DNA from: UBA8389 sp035719105
GTDB taxonomy: Bacteria > Bacteroidota > Bacteroidia > Bacteroidales > UBA1402
Assembly: GCA_035719105.1 (NCBI GenBank)
Contig: DASTGN010000004.1
Coordinates: 496,001 to 560,000, forward strand
Direction: 5' to 3'
DNA length: 64,000 bases
In this document: positions 18,691-26,910 of the stretch, piece after piece
Layout of the letters: each line of letters opens with the position of its first letter
Numbering within the stretch: position 1 is the first letter of the stretch
Position numbers and translations under genes: made by a program
Notes under the pieces: model-generated
What the model was told of the DNA's origin: nothing
The model's database searches: none
What the model saw: only the letters and a program-made list of their open reading frames with translations

Positions 18691-19955
18691 TAGAAATAAT
18701 GTTTAAAAAGATAACACCTTTGTTTTGGATTGCTTTATTTGTTTGGTCGGTGGGATTGGCTGACTTAAATGCCCAAACGATGTTTTTTGATAGTAATTCC
18801 AATAAGGTGACCCAGTTGGAAATCGATGCTTTCAAAACCTATGTCAAAAAGGAAGTTATGCTTCCAACTTATCATGGAGGTAATGTTTGGGTTTTCGGTA
18901 GTCAGGGTAGGGTTATCGAGGCATGCGGTCAAATGTTTGAAGTCAGTAAAGACGTGGAAATCCTCGATGAAATGGTCAAATTATGTGATGCCGCTCTTGC
19001 AGGGAGAAACGATTTGGCACCTGCTGCAAATGGTGGTCAGCAAAAAGCGTGGACTGGTCAAGTGGAACCAATCTGGCCATCTTCGAAAGTAGGCGTCACC
19101 CCGATTGGTGGAGGGATAGAACAAGGCAGGGTGCTTTCTCATTTAGCTTTTTGTGCCTTTCAAATACTTCAAACGCCGTCCATTTGGAATACTCCGGTGT
19201 CTATAGGTGATCCGTTCCGATTTGGAGCTACATACCGAGAAAGAGCCTTGAAATATGTTCATGAAAGTGATTATGTGATAGATCGTTGGATTTTGCCTCA
19301 TTTCATTCGTACATCGGATAGAAATCGGTATTATTTTCCAGGTGCGCCCAATACTTACAAAGTGAACGAACCTGCCCCTTGGAACCAAGCCTGGATGTTG
19401 ACCGATGCTTTGGTTCGACTTACTCAATGCCATGGATTACTGGGTGATGCCCCAACTCGTATTAAGCAATATGACGCCATTGTCCAACCCAATATCGATT
19501 GGTTTTTTTCTTCATTGCAACCCGCAACGTCCAATTCCGGAAGTAAATGCTGGAAATGGCTTTATTCTTTATCACAAACCAATACGGAAGATTCAAATCA
19601 TGCAGCTTACGATGTGGAAGGTCTTTATATTGCCTATTCAAGTGGAAGATATGGTATTACATTCAGCGACATGGTACCTTTTGCAAACACTTATTTCGAT
19701 ATTGTATTAACAACTTCCCAACAAGGAAAATTTGCCGGTCGAATTGATGCAACGACAGGTGTTGGAAACGCGGGTGGCGACAATTATGTTTGCGAAGAAT
19801 ACATTTACCTTCTTGATTTTAGACCAGAAAAATTTTCTGAGGTGTTGGAAATTGAGAAGAACGCGAACAAGATTGCAACTTCTCCTCTGATAACTGCCAG
19901 GTTGCTTTGGCAGAAAAACCGCCGTAGCGGTCTTAAAGTCATCCAGAAATCATAA
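18687..19955 (+). CDS. Secreted protein of unrecognised family, copy 1
   Basis: The protein has 422 residues with a signal peptide ending LNAQ; the ATG at 18687 overlaps the upstream stop, and an ATG at 18699 is equally possible. The rest is helix-rich, with repeated aromatic and Trp-rich blocks suggesting an (alpha/alpha) toroid like some polysaccharide lyases or hydrolases. Blocks shared with the next gene include GGNVWVFG, AALAGRNDL, RYYFPGAPNTY, APWNQAWMLTD, NHAAYDVEGLYIA and LDFRPE. I do not recognise the family. Its position between an esterase and GH36 suggests a carbohydrate-active enzyme. Confidence 0.85.
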   Translation: MIEIMFKKITPLFWIALFVWSVGLADLNAQTMFFDSNSNKVTQLEIDAFKTYVKKEVMLPTYHGGNVWVFGSQGRVIEACGQMFEVSKDVEILDEMVKLCDAALAGRNDLAPAANGGQQKAWTGQVEPIWPSSKVGVTPIGGGIEQGRVLSHLAFCAFQILQTPSIWNTPVSIGDPFRFGATYRERALKYVHESDYVIDRWILPHFIRTSDRNRYYFPGAPNTYKVNEPAPWNQAWMLTDALVRLTQCHGLLGDAPTRIKQYDAIVQPNIDWFFSSLQPATSNSGSKCWKWLYSLSQTNTEDSNHAAYDVEGLYIAYSSGRYGITFSDMVPFANTYFDIVLTTSQQGKFAGRIDATTGVGNAGGDNYVCEEYIYLLDFRPEKFSEVLEIEKNANKIATSPLITARLLWQKNRRSGLKVIQKS

Positions 19956-22117
19956 TGATGTTAAAAATAAGTAAGATAGCGTTTGGTCTAAGTGTAGTTT
20001 GTCTATTGGGTTACCTACCAGCGCTCAATGCCCAATCCATGTTGGTCGAAAGTTTATCAGGGCAGGTGACTCAAAACGAAATAAACGCTTTTAGAACGTA
20101 TGTTCAACAAAAAATAACCGCTCCAACGTACGGCGGAAGCAATGTCTGGGTTTTCGGCAACTCAGGTAAACAAATTGAGGCCTGCGGATTGATGTATGAG
20201 GTCAGCAAGGATTTGGATATCCTGAATCGCATGATTTATCTCAGTGATGCTGCGTTGGCAGGTCGCAATGATCTCGCTTCCTCAGCAGAAGGTGGGCAAC
20301 AAGTTACTTGGACTGGCAAAATCGACCCTGTATGGCCTTCATCGGCCTATGGTGTACTTCCCGCTGGTGCTGGTGTTGAGCAAGGCGAGATTCTTTCTCA
20401 CATTGCTTTTTGTGCAAAATTGATCTTGGAAACCCCATCGATTTGGAACGACTTTGTTTCCATCGGTGATCCCAAAGGATTTGGTGCGACCTACAAAGCA
20501 AGAGCCATAAAATACATCCAAGAGTGCGATTATGTGATTGATAATTGGATTTTACCCAATTTCATCCGCACTTCAGAGTATAATCGCTATTACTTTCCAG
20601 GCTCGCCAAACACCTATATGGCCAATTCCCCGGCTCCTTGGAATCAGGCTTGGATGCTGACAAATGGTTTCGTAAGGCTTACTTTATGCCATGTCTTGCT
20701 CGGAGATGCTCCTACGCGAGTTGCGCAATACGATGCCATCGTCAAACCCAACATCGACTGGTTCTTTTCCAGATTGGTTCCCAATCAATCGTCCAAGGGC
20801 ACCGCATGTTGGAAATGGAATTATTCCCTGAACAGCGGTTTGGAAGATACAAACCACGCTGCTTATGATGTACAAGGACTTTACATTGCGCTGAGAAGTG
20901 GGCGTTATGGTCTCACTGATAATGATTTAATTCCATTCGCCAATACCTATTGCGATATTGTGCTCAATACGGTTCAAAATGGAAATTATGCCGGTAAAGT
21001 CGACGGGTCCTATGGTACTACCGATCATTCCGACGGTGATAATTATGTTCGCGATGAATATTTGTATCTAATTGATTTTCGTCCGGATTTTTACGAGGTG
21101 ATGGGGAATATTGAAATTTCAAAGAACAAAATTGCTTCCTCACCTCAGATTACCGCTCGACTACTTTGGCAAAAGAGTCGGCGAATTCCTGCACCCAGTG
21201 ATTTAACCGTTTCTGCCATTATTGACAACCGGGTCAATCTTACTTGGAAAGATAATTCCGCCAATGAAACTGCATTTAGAATAGAACGATCTGTCAATCA
21301 AACGACTTGGGAATTCTTGACTACGGTTTCAGCGAATGCAACGAATTATATAGATACGAATATTGATTCCCAATTAAACTATTTTTATCGGGTTAAGGCA
21401 GAAAACGGTTCAAGCTATTCCGATTACACCCGAGTTGCTGGTACTTCAACTTTGTTGATTTCAAATATCTCATTAAATAAAAGTGTGTCTGCCAGCAATA
21501 TTTATAGTACCAGCTATGGTGGAGAAAAGGCAGTTGATGGGAACACTTCAACTCGTTGGGCAACAAGTTCGGTGACAAATGCTACGCTTGATGTGGATCT
21601 TGGGGGTGTTTACACCTTTTCTCAGGCCATTACCAGGGAATACAACAGTCGAGTTACGGGTTATAAGATTCAATACTGGAGCGACAACACTTGGAATGAT
21701 GCCTATACAGGAACTACCATCGGAGCGCTTGACAAGACCGATAATTTCTCACCAGTAACGGGAAGCAAGGTGCGATTGAACATACTTTCAGCTACCAGTG
21801 AGCCATCCATTTATGAGTTTACAGTTTTTGGGTATGAAACCCCCACCTCCAGTCTTTCCAAGCCAATCAATCCTGCTAAAACGAACTTGTGGAACACGGT
21901 AAATCCCAACGTAATAGGTTTTAGATTGCCTAACGCGACCTTTTGTAATTTGGCCATCCTGGACATGAATGGCAACATAGTCAAGGTGTTAGCCAATACT
22001 TTTCGAGGAGCGGGTACGAACTATATTGACCTGAATACGGTTCATATCCCAAATGGAATGTTTTTTGTCCGTCTAAAAACCAATCAGAACAATGAGGTAA
22101 TGAAACTGATTAGATAG
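19955..22117 (+). CDS. Secreted protein, copy 2 of the unrecognised family, with FN3, F5/8C and sorting tail
   Basis: The protein has 720 residues and a signal peptide ending LNAQ. Residues about 25-405 are a paralogue of the preceding gene product. A fibronectin type III domain follows (about 408-495, NLTWKDNSANET), then a discoidin/F5/8C-like carbohydrate-binding domain (about 500-630, KAVDGNTSTRWAT). The tail of about 80 residues (IPNGMFFVRLKT...MKLIR) resembles a type A type IX sorting domain. It is thus probably displayed on or released from the cell surface, while copy 1 lacks all these extras. It overlaps copy 1 by one base. The catalytic role is unknown. Confidence 0.85.
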   Translation: MMLKISKIAFGLSVVCLLGYLPALNAQSMLVESLSGQVTQNEINAFRTYVQQKITAPTYGGSNVWVFGNSGKQIEACGLMYEVSKDLDILNRMIYLSDAALAGRNDLASSAEGGQQVTWTGKIDPVWPSSAYGVLPAGAGVEQGEILSHIAFCAKLILETPSIWNDFVSIGDPKGFGATYKARAIKYIQECDYVIDNWILPNFIRTSEYNRYYFPGSPNTYMANSPAPWNQAWMLTNGFVRLTLCHVLLGDAPTRVAQYDAIVKPNIDWFFSRLVPNQSSKGTACWKWNYSLNSGLEDTNHAAYDVQGLYIALRSGRYGLTDNDLIPFANTYCDIVLNTVQNGNYAGKVDGSYGTTDHSDGDNYVRDEYLYLIDFRPDFYEVMGNIEISKNKIASSPQITARLLWQKSRRIPAPSDLTVSAIIDNRVNLTWKDNSANETAFRIERSVNQTTWEFLTTVSANATNYIDTNIDSQLNYFYRVKAENGSSYSDYTRVAGTSTLLISNISLNKSVSASNIYSTSYGGEKAVDGNTSTRWATSSVTNATLDVDLGGVYTFSQAITREYNSRVTGYKIQYWSDNTWNDAYTGTTIGALDKTDNFSPVTGSKVRLNILSATSEPSIYEFTVFGYETPTSSLSKPINPAKTNLWNTVNPNVIGFRLPNATFCNLAILDMNGNIVKVLANTFRGAGTNYIDLNTVHIPNGMFFVRLKTNQNNEVMKLIR

Positions 22118-22232
22118 CTAAAACAGAATTTCTGTTTGATGTAAACCTTCGAATACGGATTATGACATAATCTTTGGTGAATCTTCCTATTTTGCACACG
22201 TTTTACATCCCTTAAATTTAAGACAATCAACT

Positions 22233-24416
22233 ATGAAAAGGTATTGGATTTATTGTTTGCTGTTTTTACTCTCCACTTTCCGAATTTTGTCTGCTGAAGT
22301 GACAGATTCATCATCCAGAGTCATCACCATTTCAACGGCACATTCAGCAATCACGCTCTACCGTGCTGCCGATGACCGTATCTATCAACTTGGCTATGGA
22401 GACAAGTCGCAGGAAATTGCAATACCGGCTAAAACACCCGGAAGAGAAGATGAGTTTTTTCCTTCTTCAGGAAATGGTTTTATTTGGGAACCAGCTTTGC
22501 AAGCGTTTCATGCAGACGGTAATACTTCGACCGACTTGATTTATGTCAATCATTCTACAAGTGAAATTGATAAGAATGTTACCCTGACTCGTATCGAACT
22601 GAAGGATTCCCATTATCCATTTTTTGTCACCCTTTGCTTCAAATGTTACCAAGAAGAAGATTTGATGGAACAATGGACAGAAATAGCCCATCAGGAAGCC
22701 TCACAGGTCACTTTATTCAGGTTCGCATCCTCTTCTCCCGTTATTCGTGCCAAGTCATATTGGGTAAGCCAATTTTATGGCAATTGGGCTAAGGAATTCA
22801 ACTTTGTGGAAGAACAGTTGACCCCAGGCATCAAAGTTTTCGATTCAAAACTGGGAGTCCGTGCGCAACAAATGCGCAACCCATCGTTTATTTTATCTTT
22901 AAATGGTCCGGCTAAAGAAAATTCCGGTGATGTTTTCGGAGGCACATTGGGTTGGTCAGGGAGTTTCCAGCTTTCATTTGAAATTGACAATGCCAATCGG
23001 TTGCGTTCCTTGAATGGCATCAACCCATTTGGATCTCAATACAGACTTCAACCGGGAGTAACATTCAAGACGCCATCCATGTTTTGGACTTACAGCAACA
23101 AGGGGAAAGGGCAAGTTAGCCGAAACTTTCACCGTTGGGCACTCAAATACGGTATTCGGGACGGACAAAAACCTAGACCTGTTTTGGTCAACAATTGGGA
23201 AGCTACTGGTATGAACTTTAACGAATCAACGATCGTTTCACTTTTTGATGGTGCAAAAGAAATTGGCGCCGATCTTTTCCTGTTGGATGACGGTTGGTTC
23301 GCCAACAAATATCCCCGCGATAATGCCAAGGCCGGCTTGGGTGATTGGGAAGTGAACAAGGCCAAATTGCCTCAAGGACTGCCTTATCTTGCTAAAGAAT
23401 CCAAGAAAAGAGGGATTGGGTTTGGCATCTGGATTGAGCCGGAGATGGTGAATCCAAAAACAGAACTTTATGAGAAGCATCCAGAATGGGCCATTGGCGA
23501 ACCTTATCGGGAACCCTTGCTCAGCCGAAATCAATTGATACTCGATTTAACACGCCCCGAAGTGAAAGATTATGTTTGGAAAGTCATCGATCAAACTTTC
23601 TCATCCAGCACGGACATCACCTATACCAAATGGGATTGCAATCGCTTTGTCACCCAACCGGGATCGACTTACCTTTCTCCCGAAAACCAGTCTCACTTAC
23701 TGATCGATTACAACTTTGCACTTTATGACATCATGGATAAAATGGCCAAGAAATATACCAATATAATGGCTATGGTCTGTTCAGGTGGTGGTGGCCGTGT
23801 AGACTATGGAGCGCTCAAGTATTTCCATTCATTCTGGCCCAGCGACAATACCGATCCGATTCGTAGAGTGTTCATGCAATGGGGTTATAGCCATTTCTTC
23901 CCGGCCAATACCATTGCTGCACATGTGACCAACATGGGAAAACGTCCTTTGAGATTTGCCATCAATGTCGCCATGAGTGGAGCGATGGGAGTCGATCTGG
24001 ATATTCGGAAAATGTCCGCCGAAGACCGCGTTGTGCTCTCTCAAGGTGTTAAACTGTATAAAGAAAGACTGCGTAATGTGGTGCAACAAGGTGATCTTTA
24101 TCGAATGGATTCACCCTACGATGGTCCTAGAGCTACTTTGGATTATGTCACATACGATCAGTCCAGAGCTGTACTCTTTGTTTACCAACTTAAAGATGGA
24201 ACGCCTGACGTAGTAAAACCAATGGGCTTGGATCCTTTAAAAAACTACAGGGTGACGGAACTGAATGTCCCAGATGGTCAAAAGTCAAGAATGATTCTGA
24301 ACGGCACCGTCAAGAGTGGTGCTGAACTGATGCGCGACGGTTTTGTTCCGACGACTCAAAAAGAATACGACAGTATGGTCATCGAATTTTCTGCGGTAAC
24401 TGGAAAGAAAAATTAA
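22233..24416 (+). CDS. Secreted alpha-galactosidase (GH36)
   Basis: The protein has 727 residues with a signal peptide ending ILSAE. The beta-supersandwich N-terminal domain is followed by a (beta/alpha)8 barrel with LLDDGWF, IWIEPEMVNP, the nucleophile in KWDCNR (D468) and the acid/base region WPSDNTDP (near D538). It removes terminal alpha-galactose, for example from galactomannan, raffinose-type sugars or host glycans. It lies 115 bp after the previous gene, so it may have its own promoter. A strong terminator follows. Confidence 0.93.
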   Translation: MKRYWIYCLLFLLSTFRILSAEVTDSSSRVITISTAHSAITLYRAADDRIYQLGYGDKSQEIAIPAKTPGREDEFFPSSGNGFIWEPALQAFHADGNTSTDLIYVNHSTSEIDKNVTLTRIELKDSHYPFFVTLCFKCYQEEDLMEQWTEIAHQEASQVTLFRFASSSPVIRAKSYWVSQFYGNWAKEFNFVEEQLTPGIKVFDSKLGVRAQQMRNPSFILSLNGPAKENSGDVFGGTLGWSGSFQLSFEIDNANRLRSLNGINPFGSQYRLQPGVTFKTPSMFWTYSNKGKGQVSRNFHRWALKYGIRDGQKPRPVLVNNWEATGMNFNESTIVSLFDGAKEIGADLFLLDDGWFANKYPRDNAKAGLGDWEVNKAKLPQGLPYLAKESKKRGIGFGIWIEPEMVNPKTELYEKHPEWAIGEPYREPLLSRNQLILDLTRPEVKDYVWKVIDQTFSSSTDITYTKWDCNRFVTQPGSTYLSPENQSHLLIDYNFALYDIMDKMAKKYTNIMAMVCSGGGGRVDYGALKYFHSFWPSDNTDPIRRVFMQWGYSHFFPANTIAAHVTNMGKRPLRFAINVAMSGAMGVDLDIRKMSAEDRVVLSQGVKLYKERLRNVVQQGDLYRMDSPYDGPRATLDYVTYDQSRAVLFVYQLKDGTPDVVKPMGLDPLKNYRVTELNVPDGQKSRMILNGTVKSGAELMRDGFVPTTQKEYDSMVIEFSAVTGKKN

Positions 24417-24422
24417 GCAAAA

Positions 24423-24480
24423 TAAACTCATAAAAAAACCCTAATTGATTCCATATCAGTTAGGGTTTTTTATGAGTTTA
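24423..24480. terminator. Strong bidirectional terminator
   Basis: Arms 24423-24444 and 24460-24480 are inverted (TAAACTCATA, A run, CCCTAA against TTAGGG, T run, TATGAGTTTA) with one bulged base and a 15-base loop. It has A and T runs on both sides, so it serves both the GH36 gene and the convergent minus-strand unit. Confidence 0.85.
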
Positions 24481-24489
24481 TCTATTGAA

Positions 24490-24705
24490 CTATTTCGAGA
24501 TGGTGTCGCAAGGTACATTGGCTTGTACTGTTTTGCTTTCATCACAACAAGCTTTTTGATGGTGCATCATCGTACAACCATATTCATGTTCACACAGCTT
24601 ATGTCCACGGTTGAAATGATCGGATCCTAAACCAAACCATAACCCACCGAACGTGACGACTGCAACAGCCAATCCTATTAAAAATCCGTTTCTTCTTTTA
24701 CGCAT
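24490..24705 (-). CDS. Small membrane protein with Cys/His-rich tail
   Basis: The protein has 71 residues. The ATG at 24705 is chosen because it begins RKRRNG and leads straight into one membrane segment (LIGLAVAVVTFGGLWFGLG). The longer upstream open frame overlaps the neighbouring gene and lacks character. The tail holds CEHEYGC, MMHH, and KACC, suitable for metal or thiol chemistry. It is the last of three mini-membrane genes after an ECF sigma factor. Function unknown. Confidence 0.55.
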   Translation of the reverse strand: MRKRRNGFLIGLAVAVVTFGGLWFGLGSDHFNRGHKLCEHEYGCTMMHHQKACCDESKTVQANVPCDTISK

Positions 24706-24724
24706 TGCATTTATTTTTAAAGGA

Positions 24725-25066
24725 TTATTTACTTTGTTTGGTTGATTTGTCGGTATCGCAGCATGAATCGTCCGATCCACAGCAATTACCGTAATGATGG
24801 CGTCCATTTTGGCAACAATCGTCTCCAAAAGTAGCTTTGAATTCTTCGTATTCTTCATCGGTCATCTTGCGAATTCTGTCTGCCAAATAAAACATTTTTT
24901 TAGAGCCGAATCGACGGCTTCCACAACAATGTCTTGCGCCACAACAATGGAATGCACAGATGATGATACAGAAAATGAAAAGTCCGAGCAATACTTTGGG
25001 TGCAAAGAAAGCCAAAGCTCCCACAAAAATGCCGCCGATGACGGCCCTTAAAATTGTTCTTGTCAT
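24725..25066 (-). CDS. Small membrane protein with CC motifs, linked to an ECF sigma factor
   Basis: The protein has 113 residues. A hydrophobic N-terminal half (about 5-40) contains one or two membrane segments, followed by HCCGARHCCG, a helical part MTDEEYEEFKATFG and a Cys-rich end (DCC, NCC, SCC). The MTxEExxxFK block recurs in the neighbouring protein at 25147-25488. It recalls the LTxxQ-type helices of periplasmic metal or stress sensors, but I cannot assign a family. Confidence 0.68.
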   Translation of the reverse strand: MTRTILRAVIGGIFVGALAFFAPKVLLGLFIFCIIICAFHCCGARHCCGSRRFGSKKMFYLADRIRKMTDEEYEEFKATFGDDCCQNGRHHYGNCCGSDDSCCDTDKSTKQSK

Positions 25067-25097
25067 TTGATTCTTTTTTATTGAATTAGAGTCTTCT

Positions 25098-25123
25098 ATC
25101 AGGTAAGACGAACAACACCTGAT
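25098..25123 (-). promoter_or_regulatory. Short hairpin between two mini-membrane genes
   Basis: ATCAGGT (25098-25104) and ACCTGAT (25117-25123) form an exact 7-bp stem with a 12-base loop in the 80-bp gap. No T run follows on the minus strand, so it may be an RNA-processing or attenuation point and not a full terminator. Confidence 0.35.
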
Positions 25124-25146
25124 TTTACTTTAAATTGGACGTTTTT

Positions 25147-25488
25147 TTATTTGCAGCACCTTTGTTTCCATTGATTCTTGAACTGCTGACGCTCTTCTTC
25201 GGTCATTTCCATGAACTTGTCCTTGAAAGGAGCATGAGCACTGAAATGTCGCTGTACAGAATCTCGATGTTTGCGAAATCCGAAGCGAAATCCACCGAAC
25301 AGAATACGGCACAAAACAAACAATCCCATGGCCTGCCAGTAGGTGATTGCTGTCAACGTGCTGACGGAGGGCATGACCCAGTTCCAAAGGAAATAAACCA
25401 AACCGCTGACCGCAAACAGCCCAAGAACCATCACTGGAACCATGTAGCAACTTCTTGCTCTGCATAAACGTCGTCTCGTTTTTTTCAT
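25147..25488 (-). CDS. Small two-segment membrane protein next to an ECF sigma factor
   Basis: The protein has 113 residues. A basic N-terminus (KKTRRRLCR) is followed by two hydrophobic stretches (about 15-35 and 45-65), a basic loop, then MTEEERQQFKNQW and a final CC. It starts 6 bp after the sigma factor stop, so it is co-transcribed. By position it could be a short anti-sigma or sensor protein. It has no recognisable anti-sigma zinc motif. Function unknown. Confidence 0.7.
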   Translation of the reverse strand: MKKTRRRLCRARSCYMVPVMVLGLFAVSGLVYFLWNWVMPSVSTLTAITYWQAMGLFVLCRILFGGFRFGFRKHRDSVQRHFSAHAPFKDKFMEMTEEERQQFKNQWKQRCCK

Positions 25489-25494
25489 AATTTG

Positions 25495-26070
25495 TTAATT
25501 ATTCAATTCTTCGTATAGGTAATTCAGTTTATTTCGCAAATGTTTTACAGCATAACCTTTGCGACTGATGATAGTTTTTAGGTTTTCACCTTTCTGATCT
25601 GCAATTTGTTGCAGCGTCATATCTTCCATTTCATTCAGCAAAAAAACCTCGCGTTGATTTTCGGGCAGTTCGTCCAAAGCCGTTTGGAATTCCTTCCAAA
25701 ACATTTCTTTGAAGAACGCCAGTTCTGGATTGTTTGTGTCGTCCAGCAACAAGATCTCTTTAAAGTTAAAAGCCCCTTCGTCCTCTTCGTAAACTAGTTC
25801 TTCGAAGGAAAGATTGGTTTTTTTTCTGGATTTGTCCGTAATCTTATTGCGAGCCACTTCATATAGCCACGCGCTTACATTTTCCAGATCGCTGATATTG
25901 CCCATGTTGCTCAGCTGCAGCCAAACATCTTGAAGGATATCCTCTGCATCTTCGTCAGATTTCACTCTATTCCGCACAAATCTTGACAACTTTCGGTTGA
26001 ATTCCTTAATTGTTTCTGTGATGGAACTGGTTTTTTGTACGCTCATTGGAAGTTGAACCACTGTCTCCAT
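25495..26070 (-). CDS. ECF-type RNA polymerase sigma factor
   Basis: The protein has 191 residues. Region 2 is visible in DAEDILQDVWLQL and SAWLYEVARNKITD. An acidic linker separates it from region 4 (ALDELPENQREVFLLNEMEDMTLQQIADQKGE). It would redirect RNA polymerase to a small regulon. It leads an operon with three small membrane proteins. The linker between regions 2 and 4 (EELVYEEDEGAFNFKEILL) is long and acidic, which may aid binding of a partner. No TonB-receptor/FecR pair is adjacent, unlike many Bacteroidota ECF factors. Confidence 0.93.
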   Translation of the reverse strand: METVVQLPMSVQKTSSITETIKEFNRKLSRFVRNRVKSDEDAEDILQDVWLQLSNMGNISDLENVSAWLYEVARNKITDKSRKKTNLSFEELVYEEDEGAFNFKEILLLDDTNNPELAFFKEMFWKEFQTALDELPENQREVFLLNEMEDMTLQQIADQKGENLKTIISRKGYAVKHLRNKLNYLYEELNN

Positions 26071-26214
26071 AGGTATGAAGACGTATAAGGTTGGATTTTA
26101 CTTTATTATTTCACTAATTTGCCTTGGGAATGCTCGTAAATATATAGAACTTTAATGGGTAAAAATCAAAATAATGGTTCATCGGGAAACTGGAGGGGAT
26201 AAACAACAAAATAG

Positions 26215-26910
26215 TTAGTTGTCCCCTTTGATACCAATTAAACTGTAGAATCCTTCTTTGTAGCTGTCGCTTATGGGAATCAGGTTGTCGATCATTTTGA
26301 TGCGATGGCGCTCCACCGATATGATTTTATTGATGGACACGATGTAGGACTTGTGAACTCTGCAGAATAGGTTCTTGGGCAGGAGCTTCTCCAATTCGGA
26401 AAAGGTCTGGAGCGTTAGTGTTTTTTTGGAGGTTGTTCGGATGTTACGATAATCACCCATGCCTTCAATGAAAATGATGTCGTCTACGGCGATGCGTTCC
26501 AGACGGTATTCTGTCTTGACGAAGATGTAGTTTTTTTCTTCCTTGCTTTCTTTTTCGATGCTTTCGTACACCCGTTCGACCGAATTTAAAAAGCGGTCAA
26601 AGCCAAACGGTTTCAGCAGGTAGTCGGCCACATGGAGTTCAAAACCCTTCAGTGCATACTTGTCGTAGGCCGTGGTGATGATGATTTGAGGTTTTCGGCT
26701 GAGGGATTCAATCAGTTCGATGCCTGTGAACCCATCCATTTCTATGTCGAGAAACATCAAGTCGATATCGTGCTCTTTTACGAACCCAATGGCTTCGAAG
26801 CCGTTGGTAAAGGTCGCCAGCAAGTTTAAGTAGGGAACGCGGCTCACAAAATCGTTTGTCCGTTTTAGGGCAAGTGGTTCGTCTTCAACGATAATGCAGT
26901 TAATCACCAT
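26215..26910 (-). CDS. LytTR-family response regulator
   Basis: The protein has 231 residues. The receiver domain (1-120) has the acidic pair in IVEDEP, the phosphoacceptor in MFLDIEMDG and the lysine in LLKPFGF. A LytTR DNA-binding domain (about 135-231) follows, with GMGDYRNIRTTSKK and RVHKSYIVSI. It is encoded after its kinase with an 11-bp overlap. Targets in this family often sit nearby, such as small membrane or envelope genes, but none can be fixed from sequence alone. Confidence 0.95.
   Translation of the reverse strand: MVINCIIVEDEPLALKRTNDFVSRVPYLNLLATFTNGFEAIGFVKEHDIDLMFLDIEMDGFTGIELIESLSRKPQIIITTAYDKYALKGFELHVADYLLKPFGFDRFLNSVERVYESIEKESKEEKNYIFVKTEYRLERIAVDDIIFIEGMGDYRNIRTTSKKTLTLQTFSELEKLLPKNLFCRVHKSYIVSINKIISVERHRIKMIDNLIPISDSYKEGFYSLIGIKGDN

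Noticed and set aside
18687..22117. Assembly duplication as the cause of the tandem paralogues
   Set aside because: The copies differ throughout at base and residue level and have different 3' ends, so they are true diverged paralogues.
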